A program made the position numbers and the translations under genes. The notes beneath the pieces are model-generated. The model searched no databases and had not been told where the DNA came from. It saw only the letters and a program-made list of their open reading frames with translations. Shown in pieces: positions 11,261 to 23,019 of a DNA stretch of 64,000 nucleotides; the first letter of the stretch is position 1, and each line of letters starts with the position of its first letter. Source of the DNA: Undaria pinnatifida (lineage: Eukaryota; Sar; Phaeophyceae; Laminariales; Alariaceae). The stretch is taken from the NCBI GenBank assembly GCA_012845835.1, contig JABAKD010000002.1:20040129-20104128 (forward strand). Direction: 5' to 3'.

Positions 11261-12455
11261 GGCTTTGGGAGGATGTCGTCGAGATCTTTCCATAGACGTG
11301 TCGTTTAGACTCTACCGGTCGTCGAGAAATCGGCATTCGAAACTCGTCCAAGGGGGTGTGCTATACACCCGTCACATACGGTACTCTTCTGCTGTGTATA
11401 TATCACATACATGGTCTTTTTTTTAGGGCTCCGCATGGGTGGCGGTGATTTTGCTCGCATTTTCAAATGGCGTCCTTTTTGAGTTCTAGTTTTTGTTCCC
11501 AACATCGTTTGATGTATACAATGTGTGTGATGCATCAGGTTTTTTGCGGCGATCATTTTTTCGTTTTCATTTTCCTTCTTTTTGCGATCTTTCTATTTTT
11601 TTTCAAGACTTTTACGCACAGAACTTCTACATTCCTGCGTTCAAAATGCGTAGAAACTGTTGTATTAATGTGCTACGTAAGTGCCTGTAACGAGGGAGGA
11701 TGTGGTGGACATCCAGTACAGAAGGGGAGCCCACACAGGCAGGAGAACTTGGTCTCGCCGCCAGAGGGATCGCCCGATTGGTCCGCTACCGACGCACGGT
11801 CCCTCGGTCGCTCCACCTCGATCTTTGAGCTTTGATAAATATCGTCCGACACCCTGAGACCTCGACCGTCACTGTGCACGACCTCACGTTTCAACCCATG
11901 CCTCCCTACAGCATGCCAGCTTGCGTAACCCCCCGGGGAACACCCCACTCCCCGAGGTTGTGGCATTCGATACGAGAATCGTGAGAATCGTGAGAATCGC
12001 AAGCTTCGACGAACGCCAGAAATATGGACGTCGCGCTTCGTGACAAAAAAAACGTGCGTTTGTTAGCCAGGGGGGTACAAAGTTGATCCACAAATATTTT
12101 TTGCGTACGCAAGATGTGACCCTCATACACGCGCGGGGTGGCGATTGGTCATTCTTCCCCTGTGGCATGCCACTTTGCGCCACCCCGCGGGGAACACCCT
12201 CCACTCCCCGAAAGGGAACCTTGTAACTTTTCAATAATTGCAATGCACAGCAGCAGTTTTGGCAGGAAATCAATAATTTTGGACCCGTCCAGCCGTCTGT
12301 CGTCGTAAACATCTTACGAGTAGTGTTATTTCTTGTGTCCTGTACCTTCTCTGCTATTCTGTGGCGGCGTGTTGTATGCAGTATTATACAGAAAGTAATC
12401 TATAACGTTGTGATGAAATTCGAATTAATAAATTATTGTTAATCCGTTCTTTTTA
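11261..12455. other. Gene-free stretch with a GAGAATCGT triplet repeat
   Basis: Three GAGAATCGT/C units followed by AAGCTTCGACGAACGCC at about 11,972-12,020 recur almost exactly at about 13,215-13,258. A GGGGAACACC / CACTCCCCGA pair occurs twice (about 11,935 and 12,188). No gene recognised. Confidence 0.4.
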
Positions 12456-12560
12456 CCCAACGACATCATCATCAGTACACCCATTGTCCGTGCCGATTCT
12501 TTATCCTATGATGAGAGAGATACATTCTTTGGTCACAGATTGCTGCTGTGAGACAGGGTA
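12456..12560. repeat. R2 family, copy
   Basis: Shares CCATTGTCCGTGCCG, a GAGAGAGATA tract and TTTGGTCACAGATT with the copies near 2.5 kb and 63.6 kb. Confidence 0.55.
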
Positions 12561-14336
12561 AACCAATGTACCTTGTATTCATGTAGTTTCGGTGCATGTG
12601 CCTTCGTTTCCAATGGCTTCGTTCAGCCGTCCCAGCCTATTCCGACCCCGACCCTCTCGTCCTCGCTGCGGTGGTGTTTGCTTACCCACGCGATGCCCAG
12701 CCTCTCCTCTCCCCACGCTGCGCCTATTACGCTCTCCGCTGTGGCGATGCTGCTCCTTTGCTTGGCAAGCAAGAAGAAAGAAAGAAGAGAAGAAAGGAAA
12801 AAGAGAAACATCATAATCTAACAATGGAAACGAAGTAAGAACAATTATAAACTATTCTCTAATTATATTTTATACTTGTGGCACAACGTCACTTGAGTTT
12901 AGTCGACTTTACATCAGAACGACATCTACCCTATACGCTATATATTCTCGTATACACACAATTTGTATCCCCGTCAAGAGCATTTTGTGTCCAGCCAAGA
13001 AACTCTTGCCCTCTGTCTCAAATTCGATAGAAGCGCGATCCTCACAACTACCCACCTGATGCCTCGACGAGCGCCTCTGCGCGCTGACTCGTTGCATGTG
13101 CTGATCTGCTGCTCGCGGCGACAACCAACTTCCACTCTGCGTCGTCATCCTTCGGCAATGTCTTATCAAAGCCTTCGTACAAGTAATGGTGAGTGCACAG
13201 CAGGGTATTCGATATGAGAATCGTGAGAATCGTGAGAATCGCAAGCTTTGACGAACGCCCATCCTATGAAAATTTGGTGGGCCGGGCAGGGCCACAGCCC
13301 ACTACATGAAAAAATGATGGGCCGCCCCACCAGCGTCGGCCCATGACAAGCCCTGGTTATCATGCTTTACATAGTGCGAGCGAACGCGAGTTTCTGATAT
13401 GCACGGCTCCAAAAAGTAGGGACCCCTTTCGACATGAGTACAGCGTTTTTTTCACTCAAATAATGGTGGATTTCGCACGCAGCGCAACGGTCACGCCCCT
13501 TCGTACGAAACATACTCTTGAAAAAACGTCATTTTTGGGGGCGTGCTGGTGTCCACCTCTTGGCCGTCACCGCGGCACCGCGCTCCGGTTCGATCGGGTT
13601 TGAGCGCCCCGCCCTCGCTGTCTCAGGGAGGCTCCTCGCGCATTGTGCGCAGGAGACTGCGAGCCCGGCGACGCTCGTTTTGATGAGACGATGCTACGCT
13701 GTTTTTCTTGGGAGGAAAAAAAAAAACTACGCGTAGCCTCAAGACGTGAAATCGCTGAAAATACGCCCCTCCGGCGATTGTTTTGCTCCGCTCCTCCCTC
13801 GACGACCCGCGACGGCGAGATACGAGACCGGGCGCCCCTGTCCTTGTGTCCCGCCCTCTCCCTCTGACCCCCGCTAAAAACCGAGGCAGTGCAGTCACGC
13901 GCTCTCCCGGCGTACTGACGACGCGAACCAGAGCTCTTCTGGGCGGGCTCTGGGTCGACGCTGGATGTCTCCACACGTGTTACCAAGCAGTCGTAGGTAC
14001 TTGGGCATCGTTCTGCCTCGCGTTTTTCGTTTCGTGTAAACAAACTTCTGCCTGTATGTACGTGCGCTTTTCACAGTTTTCTCTTTTCTTTTCTTTTTTT
14101 TTTTATGTTCTCTTTTATGGTCTGGCTTGTTTTGTTGCAGTGGTTTTGTTGTTTTCTCGTACCCGGTACGCTGGCATATCATTTGCTTTACCTTGATGAA
14201 TTGCGACTGTTTGGTTTACCCTGCTGTTTCACATCAGTCTGTGACCACATAATTGGTATCTCATAATTTGTATCTCTTTAGGGTGAAGAATCAGAACGGG
14301 CTCTGATTTCACTGATGTCGTCAGTAGAGCTTACCA
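12561..14336. other. Gene-free stretch, nothing recognised
   Basis: Contains the second GAGAATCGT triplet (13,215-13,258), a minisatellite relative (13,268-13,345) and a GC-rich block at 13,560-13,980 with overlapping frames up to 158 codons on the minus strand. No domain or splice structure could be supported. Confidence 0.35.
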
Positions 14337-14340
14337 CTCA

Positions 14341-14448
14341 TTCGAGAAAATGGTTGACGCAGACTGTGTACGAGACGAAGGAGGTTTCACCCTACATTGG
14401 GTTGAGGTATATATATATATTTTAAACTTTGTCAACCATTTTCTCGAA
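14341..14448. repeat. 18-bp perfect inverted repeat flanking 72 bp
   Basis: TTCGAGAAAATGGTTGAC at 14,341-14,358 is exactly complementary to 14,431-14,448. The interior holds a short TA run. The arrangement is like a tiny terminal-inverted-repeat element, but I see no target-site duplication. Confidence 0.6.
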
Positions 14449-15540
14449 AAGCGGGAAGGTATCCTTATCCAACGACACACACAAGCTGACGACAGCAGTG
14501 ACGGAACGTCCTTCTGCCCGAGTTCGTTGTCGTAACGTGCCGAAGTTAGTCCGCTTATGTCAGGTTCAGGGTTGAATGGGATCTCCTACCACGGTAAGCA
14601 GGGGCTCACCCAAGGTTACACAGACAGATCATGATCTAGACTGTCGATATCCTGTACGAGTAGCTGATGTCGTTATTACATTAGCTGTACAGAATCGGAG
14701 TACAAATGAACATCCGGGAAACGTGTGCTAAATCATTTAAATCATCCGGTTCTCACCCGCGAACACGATCTATACATAAGCCATGCAGATGGTATAGACC
14801 AGGGATATCTCTGCCCTGTAAGACATACATCTATAATGAATAGGGGTCTGATCTGTCCGATGTGTGTAACTCATTACCTGGTACGAATATAAAAAGTGCG
14901 GACCTGGCCAGTGCGGCAGAACGGAGATTAATTACCCCGAAAACAAACAAGAAAAGCGCTGTAAGTAGCACCCGATTGGATGTCGTGGGTCCTCAAGGCG
15001 GGTTGGGATGGCCTGTTTTTCCCGGGCCGTAATATAGTTTCTGCTTGGTTGTGGTGTTGGGTAGGCTGGGCTTAACCAAAGGGTGATTGCCCCCTCCTAT
15101 CTCTGGTTATCTCAAGTCCGCCGCGTCGAATCGTTGCACCCAATCTCGGGTTCGCTTTTCTTGAGCAGTCGCTGCGACCTCAACATTCCCGTCATATATA
15201 TATGTATCGTAGGGTGCCTGATTTTGTTCCGTTTTCACCAGCTTTGGGGCCTCCTCCCACGGCAGGTGGTCTCACGCATTCTTTGCGTCTCCCGCTTTTT
15301 CATTTGATGGCCTGCGGGGTGGTTCGGCTTCTCTTCGTTGTCTAACCCTCCTGTGGCCACCCCATAATTCATCGCGAGTGTTCATTTCGACCCCCGGGTT
15401 TCTCTGCCGCCGCGTTACCCGCCGGCGCCACCACGGGTAGATTGGAACTACCGCCATTGTTTGTTCTCACATAAACTCGCATCATCAAGTCCGTGGTGAC
15501 AGGACAGGCTCCCGTCACTTTGGAGCTGAGGAATGACCCA
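14449..15540. other. Gene-free stretch, nothing recognised
   Basis: Short open frames only. No repeat or gene recognised. Confidence 0.4.
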
Positions 15541-15544
15541 GGGA

Positions 15545-15710
15545 AAAACACAAACAAACCGCTACAGTGGGATCCGAAGGGTGCGCCAGCTAGCGTTGGG
15601 TTACGAAAGCAACTGAGTTAAATCGACACACGACGCGTATGAAAATACGTGGAAGTGTGGTGAACTGAAGCTTTATTTTTCCCCATCCGCCGGAGGATTA
15701 AAAACAAACA
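15545..15710 (-). repeat. R1 family, inverted copy with unique flank
   Basis: Its reverse complement matches 37,742-37,875 over about 130 bases: ATCCTCCGGCGGATGGGGAA, AATAAAGCTTTA, the CACCACACTTCCACATATTTTC core, ACTCAGTTGCTTTCG, and AACGCTAGCTGGCGCACCCT. The two form an inverted pair 22 kb apart. Confidence 0.75.
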
Positions 15711-15961
15711 AACAACCAACAAACAAACCAAAGGTGGTGAACGCATATATCACAGCTGACGCAATTCATGCCTCCACCAGAAACATATAAAAGTGAAATC
15801 GGGAGTCAGCCTACGATGTGCCAGGTCCATACTGGTGCATACGTCTCACTACTCGCGCCTGGAAAAACCGACTACACCGCTTGCCACCCAAGAAAGACAG
15901 ACCACGTATATATTGCACGTAGTACCTATCACTACGCATACGCACGACAGACGCAAGTCAA

Positions 15962-16118
15962 TTGGAAAAAAAAGAAAAAAAGAAGAGAAACGAAGATAAA
16001 GGAAAGAAAATAAAAGACAAGAAAGCGAAAAACGAAAAAGGAAAGGAAAGAAAAGAAAAGGCAAGACAAGAATGAGGAAGCAAGGAAAGGAAAAGAGAAA
16101 AAAAAACATACTAGCAGA
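15962..16118. repeat. Purine-rich (GAAA)n-like tract
   Basis: A long run of A and G on the plus strand (AAAGAAAAAAAGAAGAG type) just beyond the 3' end of the minus-strand retrotransposon. It is non-coding. Confidence 0.8.
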
Positions 16119-16262
16119 CCCTAGGAACTGACTAAAGACGGCATTGGGCTCATAGAGGGTATCAAGTGCATCATCAATGGCACTGGGGAGAGAACGCAAC
16201 ATGGCGAAGAAGTCAGAGCGGTCTTATGTTATCTTGTGACGGCCATTGCAAGGCCCACAATT

Positions 16263-18799
16263 TCAAGACGATGATGGCCAAACCCAGACTTCAGTCTCTT
16301 GGGCATGACGCCCCCCCCCTCCCCCCCCCTTCTTACCCCCTCCACCCCTCCACCCCTCCCCCCTCCCTCCCTGCCCCCTCCCCCCTCCCCCCAGCCGCTT
16401 AGAGATGCCGACGGTGGATGGCGCTGCCGCAGCCTTTGCGCGTCGCTCTGCAGCGTTGCGTCTCTCCGTTTTATGCCAATTCCGCATGGACAACTCGGCT
16501 CCCTCCTCTACTCGTCGAAACCATCTGCCGGCCTTTTGAGCAGCCTTTCGCCACCCTTCGAGTTTTATTCCAAAGCCCGACATATCCTCCTTCAGATGAG
16601 CCATCCAGTCCTTCTCTTGCCCCCCTGAGTAGCCCGTACCCCCAACAAGCTCCCCAAACATCACCCTCTGTGGCAGACGCTCCTCCCCCATACGTGCTAC
16701 GAATCCCGCAAACAATAAAATTCGTCGAACTCACGGCTGACGTCCTTGAAATATTTTTTATAAAATATCCTCCGTTTGCGCACTATCGCCTCTATGCTCT
16801 TGGAAGCTGTCTTGGCAAGCGCGTCGGCGTACGATAGGGTGTGGTCGTCGAGCTTCCGTTTTCGCCATCCGAGGCATCGGAGGAGCATGGAGTGTTAAAC
16901 CCGTCGTAGCCTGTCATAGTCAGGCTTCTTCGGGCTCCACGTCATGCAACCGTAAAGCAGTGTCTCGACCACCTCAGTTTTCAGCAACCGCACCTTCAAC
17001 TGTAAGCGCACACCCGGGCGATTATGTAGTTCCATCTTGTACCGCTGGAAGCACGCCCAGGCCCTCTTGAAGACGCCGCGTTATTTCAATGCTAAGGTCT
17101 CTGTCTGCGGTGATAGCCCCGCTCAAGTACACAAACTCGACTACTTGGCCGGCTGCATTGATTGTGAACGACACCTTCCCCCCGCCTTTGGTTTGCAGGC
17201 ACGTAATCTTTGCTCTCGCCTCGGAGACCGTAAGCCCGAACGCCGAGCACGCAGTCACGATCACCGTCATCATCCTCTCAAGCCCTTCTGATGATCGCGA
17301 TACGATGCCCACATCGTCCGCGTACAGCATACCCCACAATCTCTGCACCTCATCCCCCTCCTTTCCCCTCCGCCCGTCGACTTTGCCTGTGCGTGAGCAC
17401 TTCTTCTCGCCTTTCTCCTTTCGTTGGAGCTGCACCATGTTGTCCGTGATGGCTGCATCAGCGAGGAAACGTTTCTCGGCCACACGCAGTACCTCTGTGA
17501 AAAACATGTTGAACAGCAGTGGCGCGAGCATGCATCCTTGCCTGAGACCTTGCTCCACGTCGAACTTATCCGAGCACTCTCCATCATCCAGCCGCACGCA
17601 TGCTTGCATGCCGTCGTGGAATTGGCGGATGACGGCGAGCATTCTCGGTGGCACGCCAAAACGAGCAAGGACATCCGACAGAAGGGTTCGGTCGACGGAG
17701 TCATATGCTTTGGTCAGGTCGATAAAGCGCAAGTACAAGGGGGTGTCCTTCTTCCGCGCCGGTTCCTGAAGTCGTCGTACTACGAACATGTCAACCGTCG
17801 AACGTTGGGGTCTGAACCCATACTGTTTCTCCGGCAGAATGTTCTCGCGTTCGCAATAGTCACTTCGGCGACCCGCGATGACTTTGAGGAATATTTTGCC
17901 GGCGTGGGCCACGAAGGAGATGCCACGATAATTGCCACACTCAGTCCGATCTTTCTTCTTGTGAAGCACCTTAATCGTTGCATCTTTCCACTGTTGCGGC
18001 ACGCCACCTCCCCTCCACACAGCGACAATGATATCGTGAAACTTTCCGAGAGTGTTCAATTCTCCTTCGTCTACCAAAACCTTCAAGAGCTCGGCCGGGA
18101 GACCATCGGGCCCTACCGCCTTTCGGTTCGCCAACGCACGGATCGCCTCCTCTACTTCGTACCTAGACGGGACATCGTCTCAGTGGTCTGCACGGGGGTG
18201 ATTGCTTAAGCTCGTCCACAATGCTCGGATCAAGGGTCGGCGACTTGGTGTTAAGCAGTTTGTGAAACCACCTCACCCACCGCTCGTGGATGAGGGCATT
18301 ATCCCGCAGCAATCGACCTTCCTCGTCTTTGAATGTACTGCGAGTTTAACGTTCTCATCCCTTCCACATCCATCCCCTTTAGGTGTTTGTAGAAGCCGAA
18401 TTGATCACCTTCTCGGATACGCCCTTCCAGTTGGCTAACGTAATCTTCGAAGAACCTCTGTACAGCTTCCGCCCGCGTGCGTTTCAGCTGTTTTGTGGTC
18501 GCCTTCAAGGCTCGCCGTAGGCCACGATCGTTTGGAGCAGAACGGGCCCGTTTCCTCGCGTTTTCCCTATCCTGCCGTCGTGCTTTCAACTCCGCTCTCG
18601 TCTCCTCGGTCGCACACCAGCCCCTCGGTACTTGTTTGCGCCGAACAGGGGGCGCTATGTCGGCCGCATTCGACAGTAGCGTCTCGGTCAGTAATGAGGT
18701 CATATCATCAACGCTTACGGCATTAGTACCGGGTATCGGGGAGGCAAGCTTGGCTGCTATCGCGTTTTGGAAATTCATCCGGAGATGCGGGTCCGCCAT
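16263..18799 (-). pseudogene. Retrotransposon reverse transcriptase and C-terminal tail, inactivated
   Basis: After a basic linker (18,299-18,799) and one frame change, the minus strand encodes RT blocks: [31 protein letters not shown], the motif A core [13 protein letters not shown], the motif B core [14 protein letters not shown], and LYADDVGIV (YADD catalytic box). The frame stops at 17,022. It is followed in another frame by LLYGCMTWSPKKPDYDRLRR, a stop near 16,895, MLLRCLGWRKRK, and beyond a 47-bp insertion AGFVARMGEERLPQ. The catalytic aspartates are intact. The breaks lie in linkers and tail. Confidence 0.88.
16715..16768 (+). mobile_element. 47-bp R1-derived insertion inside the LINE, with 7-bp direct repeats
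   Basis: ATAAAAT occurs at 16,715-16,721 and again at 16,760-16,766. Between them lies TCGTCGAACTCACGGCTGAC and an AT-rich end, the same sequence that closes the R1 copy at 3,133-3,178. Removing 16,722-16,768 rejoins the two reading frames on either side (RKRR and FAGFVARM), as expected for the empty site. Confidence 0.75.
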
Positions 18800-20004
18800 T
18801 AATCTTGGTAGATCAATGGCTCGCCGGTCTTTATGACTGTCTTTGGACGATTTGGTGCGATGCGGCCCAAAAGGCGACTATTTCCGATTACAAGGTTGCG
18901 GTCCGACTCAGCGTTGCCCCTGGGTGGGGTCCGCACAGTGACATTACGTACCAATCGTCTATCCACTTGCCGTGTCAGTATGTAGTCAAGCGTGTACTGG
19001 GCCTCTCCTCGGTTAGGACTCTGACTCGTGTACGATATACCACGAGCAGGTGTAGCATAGCACGTGTTGAGGAGGGCGAGTTTGTTATCAGTTGCGTGAA
19101 TCAATAGTCGCTCTCCGTTGTCGTTCAGCTCGTCACGTCCGTATGCACCCAATACGTTGCTGTCGGTCCACCCGATCCCTCTCATGCCTGTACGAGCATT
19201 TGCGTCCATCAGGACAAGGAGGTGGTCCCTACTGGGTACCCCCTTGACCACCTCGCCAAGTGAACTCCAAAAGGAATCCTCTTCGCTGGTGCTCTTGTCG
19301 AGAGTGGGGGCATAGCCTACAATGAAAGACACCCCGTTAGATTTCCCTTTGAGTTGGATGCGAACCTTCATCAATCTAGGACTGATGCACTCAACCGCGA
19401 CGTCGCCTTTATCCATCCCTGCCACGATAGACTCTCTAACAGCTAAGCCTACCCCGTGGTTCCCTTTCTTTTCGTGCTTTCCTCCGTCTGCTCCAGAGCA
19501 AAACACAGCATACCCCGCCGCCGTAAAAGCACTTTGTCCATTGCGCCTCACCTCCTGCAATCCTATGATATCACAACCTGCGTCCTCTCAAGTCTTTAGT
19601 ATCACCTCGGCGTGGCCTATGCCGTTCGTGCCCTTGAAAGCAAGTGTGCGAATGTTGTACGTACCCACGACGAGTTCCCCTGCTCTCGACCTAGCCCTTG
19701 CACCTGTGCGTATTTTCTGAGCAGCCCTTCGAAACCTCCTGCGTCTCCACTTATTCCGAGCATCCGATTTCCTCCCTTCCACCCTCCGTTTTTCCCAGAC
19801 AGAGTATTCCCCCCTCTCCGTCTCCCTTTGCCCAGCCCTGTTCTTGCCTAAGTGCCAACGTGAAGGGGGCAGCAGTCCCGACACGCCACGTGTATCTCCT
19901 TCCCGACTTCGGTGCTTACTCACGTGGGTTCGATCCTCTCTTCTCTGTTCGATACGATCCCAACGCTTTCCGCGGCGGTGATGCGACACTGCGTCCGCAG
20001 CCAA
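18799..20004 (-). pseudogene. Retrotransposon APE-type endonuclease domain, inactivated
   Basis: The frame contains GTYNIRTL, then an in-frame stop (19,588-19,590), then GLQEVRRNG, HGVGLAV, FIVGYAP, MDANARTG, LLNTCY and SDRNLVI. These are the successive motifs of the exonuclease-endonuclease-phosphatase fold that nicks target DNA for target-primed reverse transcription. The last motif normally reads SDH; here the catalytic histidine position holds arginine. The N-terminal 100 residues are basic and have no recognised fold. The frame ends at a stop at 18,799, where the conserved sequence continues in another frame. Confidence 0.85.
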
Positions 20005-20399
20005 GGATGCTGCGTTAAAAATTCCGCGAGGAACTTTTTTGCCTTGTCGCTGGCTGTCACCGCCGGCCCGGCCATACCCGAGCGCTAGTTCAGCGCACGA
20101 TTACGGTCGACGCCACACACCCCCTCAGGGGCTCTGGCACGTTTTGGGGAAGCCTCAGGCCCGAGCACCACCCCGGCCGCGGAGCAGCCGAGTACACTGC
20201 GGCTGCTTGCCCACCGCACCATAAGCTAGTTCCCAATACGTTTTTCCTGATAGTTTTTCTCGGACTCAAGAATTATTGCTTCCTGTCCTTTGACGAGAGG
20301 GAATGCTAAACCCCGCGCTTGATGAAATGAAAGCCGCGTACCGGACGGGAGAAGGGACAACTCCCGTGGCCACGAGTTGTTCGTAAGATGCAGTGATAT

Positions 20400-20945
20400 A
20401 CATTGTTGTTTTTTTTCAACCGTTTCACCCCAGTGACGTCACTATGACGTCAATAGGGGGCACTTGGACCGGTATTTCGTATGGGTTAGGGTTAGGGTTA
20501 GTTCCATGATTTTGAAACTCCCAATAATGAAAGTCACCCATAAGATGGGGTGTCCTACCAATAATGTAAGTCCCCCATAAGATGGGGTGTCCTGCCAATA
20601 ATGTAAGTCCCCCATGAGATGGGGTGTTCTACATTATGGTGTTTGTCACCATGGATGGAACTAACCCTCACCGTAACCCTAACCCATACGAAACCCGATC
20701 GGAGTGCCCTCTAACGACGTCATAGTGACGTCACTGGGGTGAACTGGTTGAAAGATCACAATTATGTGTATCACTGAGAACATGGCTAACCCTGATCCTA
20801 ACCGTGATGACGTCACTGGGGTGGAATGGATGAAAAATCACATTGATGTGTATCACTGAGAACATGGCTAACCCTGATCCTAACCGTGATGACGTCACTG
20901 GGGTGAAATGGTTGAAAGATCGCAATAATGTGTATCACTGAGAAG
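20400..20945. repeat. Palindromic R5 element with internal and flanking tandem repeats
   Basis: Left arm about 20,410-20,520 and right arm about 20,648-20,790 are inverted copies: TTTCACCCCAGTGACGTCAC, CGTATGGGTTAGGGTTAGG and GTTCCAT on one side match ATGGAACTAACCC, ACCCTAACCCATACG and TGACGTCACTGGGGTGAA on the other. The centre holds three 37-bp direct repeats (20,521-20,631) containing CCAATAATGTAAGTC and GATGGGGTGTCCT. The right arm is followed by 2.7 copies of an 82-bp unit (20,722-20,944). A further diverged copy lies at 21,040-21,140. Confidence 0.8.
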
Positions 20946-21039
20946 ACGGAAGTCGAACATGAACTCAAGAAAGCACACACTCAAAACACACACTTGAACA
21001 AACAGGGGTGTCTTACATTATCACGTTCTTCGAAATCAT

Positions 21040-21140
21040 GGAAATAACCCTACAGCCGTAACCCGTACGAAATACCGGTCGAAGTATCCCCTGATGACCT
21101 TACGGGGGTAAAATAGTTGGAAATGTCAAATAATGTGTAT
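21040..21140 (+). repeat. R5 family, diverged single-arm copy
   Basis: GGAAATAACCC, CGTAACCCGTACGAAATACC, GGGGGTAAAATAGTTGG and AATGTGTATCCATGA follow the order of the right arm of the 20.4 kb element, without the TGACGTCA palindrome. Confidence 0.6.
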
Positions 21141-22660
21141 CCATGACAAACATAATGTACCAGGTAGCTCGCTCACCGTGTGAGGACTCGGTGCTACTCG
21201 TTGGTTCGATGTATTGGTACTCTCGTGGCGCATTGTCAGCCACGAAGTACTCAGTACCTCGGTGGGCGCTCTTGCCAATGACGGTCGCACTGGCCAGCCC
21301 ACTCGGAAGGGGTGCACAGAACACTGCATATCGTCAAAGTGGTGCCCAGCGCAGGCGTGCCTGAGGGGTTGGCCGTGGACCGGGCGACCTTAGTCCCAGA
21401 GAGTAGCACCACCACAGCAGTATGTTGGGCATACCGTACTCGGAGATATTGGAATGTGCGCTGAGGTCTTGATACTGACAAGGTATGCTACTGGAAATGC
21501 TTAACAGTACTAGTGTGCAATACACAAATTATGGCGGTACCCTCAGCACCTTGCCGGTAATCCAGGAGTATCATACCTCAAAGTACCCCCAATCAGAGTC
21601 TCTGATCACGCTTGCCCAGATATCTGGGTGCCGTGCCCCCCAGTACCTCAGAGTATCGGATAACGTCGTGTCCAGAAAACGGAATACGCCCTACGCAGTA
21701 CGCAGTACGCTGCGCCCAAAGCACTCGCTGGCACTCTGATTTTTCTGGTGCTAATGTGCTGGTACGGCTGCATGTACTGGCGGAGTATGCTATAATATAC
21801 CAGGTATATACATTTGACACTTGATCTTGTACCAGGTGTGAAAAACCCTGGGAACTATTATATCATCTTGTAGTATAATACGAAAGTATGATGTTATGTA
21901 CCCAATACCAGGTACCTGGTATCAGGTATCAGGTATCATTCCGACTTGAGACCATTCTTGGAAGTTAAGATATCCGCTCAATAAAATAGGCCGTTTGAGG
22001 CCGGCCATATCGATATAATTGAACATTTCATCACGTAGTTGTAGCATGTTGAAATATCCAGTCGGACATATCGAAATATTGAAATGTGTATTTCCGTTGG
22101 CGTGGTTGATTCGGTTGGCTGCTGTGTGTGATTCGGACGGCACATTACGACTTGACCAACACCTGGTATTGGTCGTCTTCGTCTCGCACACGGCAACACG
22201 CGTCAACCATGGGAGTGTCGAATACCAGCTATCAGGGGTGTGGTTAGGTCCACTGGCGTTGCGGGATGTGGGCGACATCGGTACAACTCTGTAGCAGTAT
22301 AAGTAGTATAGCACAAGAGCGGTAGTGCTGGTCTCCCTCTGGTGCGGACTTGTATATACCAGCCAACTATACCGGTAGTATACGGGACACCGGCGCTATT
22401 GGGCATAGCACCGATACAGCAGTTCTGGTAACAGTCTAGCGCGGTTCAGTCCTGCCAAGCGACATCGCCGACACTAACCAAATAGGCACCACAGGGAGAC
22501 CCTACTACCTCACCTCGATCACCACGCGCCCAACTGCCAACGCTGCGGCCCCTGTCCCCCCCCAGATGGTGCGGGCAAAGTACAGCAATACGAGTACGAT
22601 ACTAATTAATAGACGTAGAAGCCGCCTGCAGAAAAAAAAAGAGTATTGTGTACGAGTAAA
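21141..22660. other. Gene-free stretch rich in TACCWGGTA words
   Basis: Open frames up to 130 codons without recognisable domains. The word TACCAGGTA or its complement occurs near 21,159, 21,799 and twice overlapping at about 21,905-21,920. No gene recognised. Confidence 0.4.
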
Positions 22661-22671
22661 ATAGGTACACG

Positions 22672-22757
22672 GAGGGGCTCGAAACCGCGAAGTCTAAATC
22701 GTCATATGAGGTTTTTCCACTGTTTTATGTATTTATAGACCACCGGGGACGCCGGTC
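22672..22757 (-). repeat. tRNA-like (SINE-type) sequence, copy c
   Basis: The minus strand reads GGCGTCCCCGGTGGTCTATA at the start and CGCGGTTTCGAGCCCCTCC at the end, placed like pol III A and B boxes about 60 bases apart. The stem pairing of a real tRNA is missing. Confidence 0.3.
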
Positions 22758-23019
22758 TGTTGATATCGTACTATGCGTACCTGGTAAAAATGTTACGAGC
22801 TGGACCAACCATAATCCGGAGTGAAAAGGAAATTAGGCCATGCAGCGCTCAGTTTTACGCAGTTGGACTTGAAATTTGGACACGGGGTTGTTTATTCTAC
22901 AACCAACACATTCCGTGCTGAACGATATTTTTTTCCCGAAAGACGTTACTGATTCAAAAATCCGAAAAATAAAAAATCGGCCTTACCCGACACTATCTGT
23001 AGAGGTTTTTGCCCTCGTC

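Larger units (their letters stand above)
16255..20240 (-). mobile_element. Degenerate non-LTR retrotransposon (APE endonuclease + reverse transcriptase)
   Basis: On the minus strand this stretch carries, in order, an unassigned 5' reading frame (ATG at 20,073-20,075, 51 codons), an AP-endonuclease-like domain, a linker and a reverse transcriptase with a YADD box, then a conserved C-terminal tail. The reading frame is broken by at least two in-frame stops, three frame changes and one 47-bp insertion, so the copy cannot encode a working protein. Domain order and motifs fit an APE-type LINE of the RTE or L1 superfamilies. I cannot place the clade by eye. No poly(A) is seen at the 3' side; a C-rich tract (16,303-16,392 as read on plus) lies there. 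The ends are approximate and no target-site duplication was found. Confidence 0.9.

Noticed and set aside
17424-18209. 261-codon plus-strand frame
   Set aside because: Shadow of the minus-strand reverse transcriptase, which carries all RT motifs.
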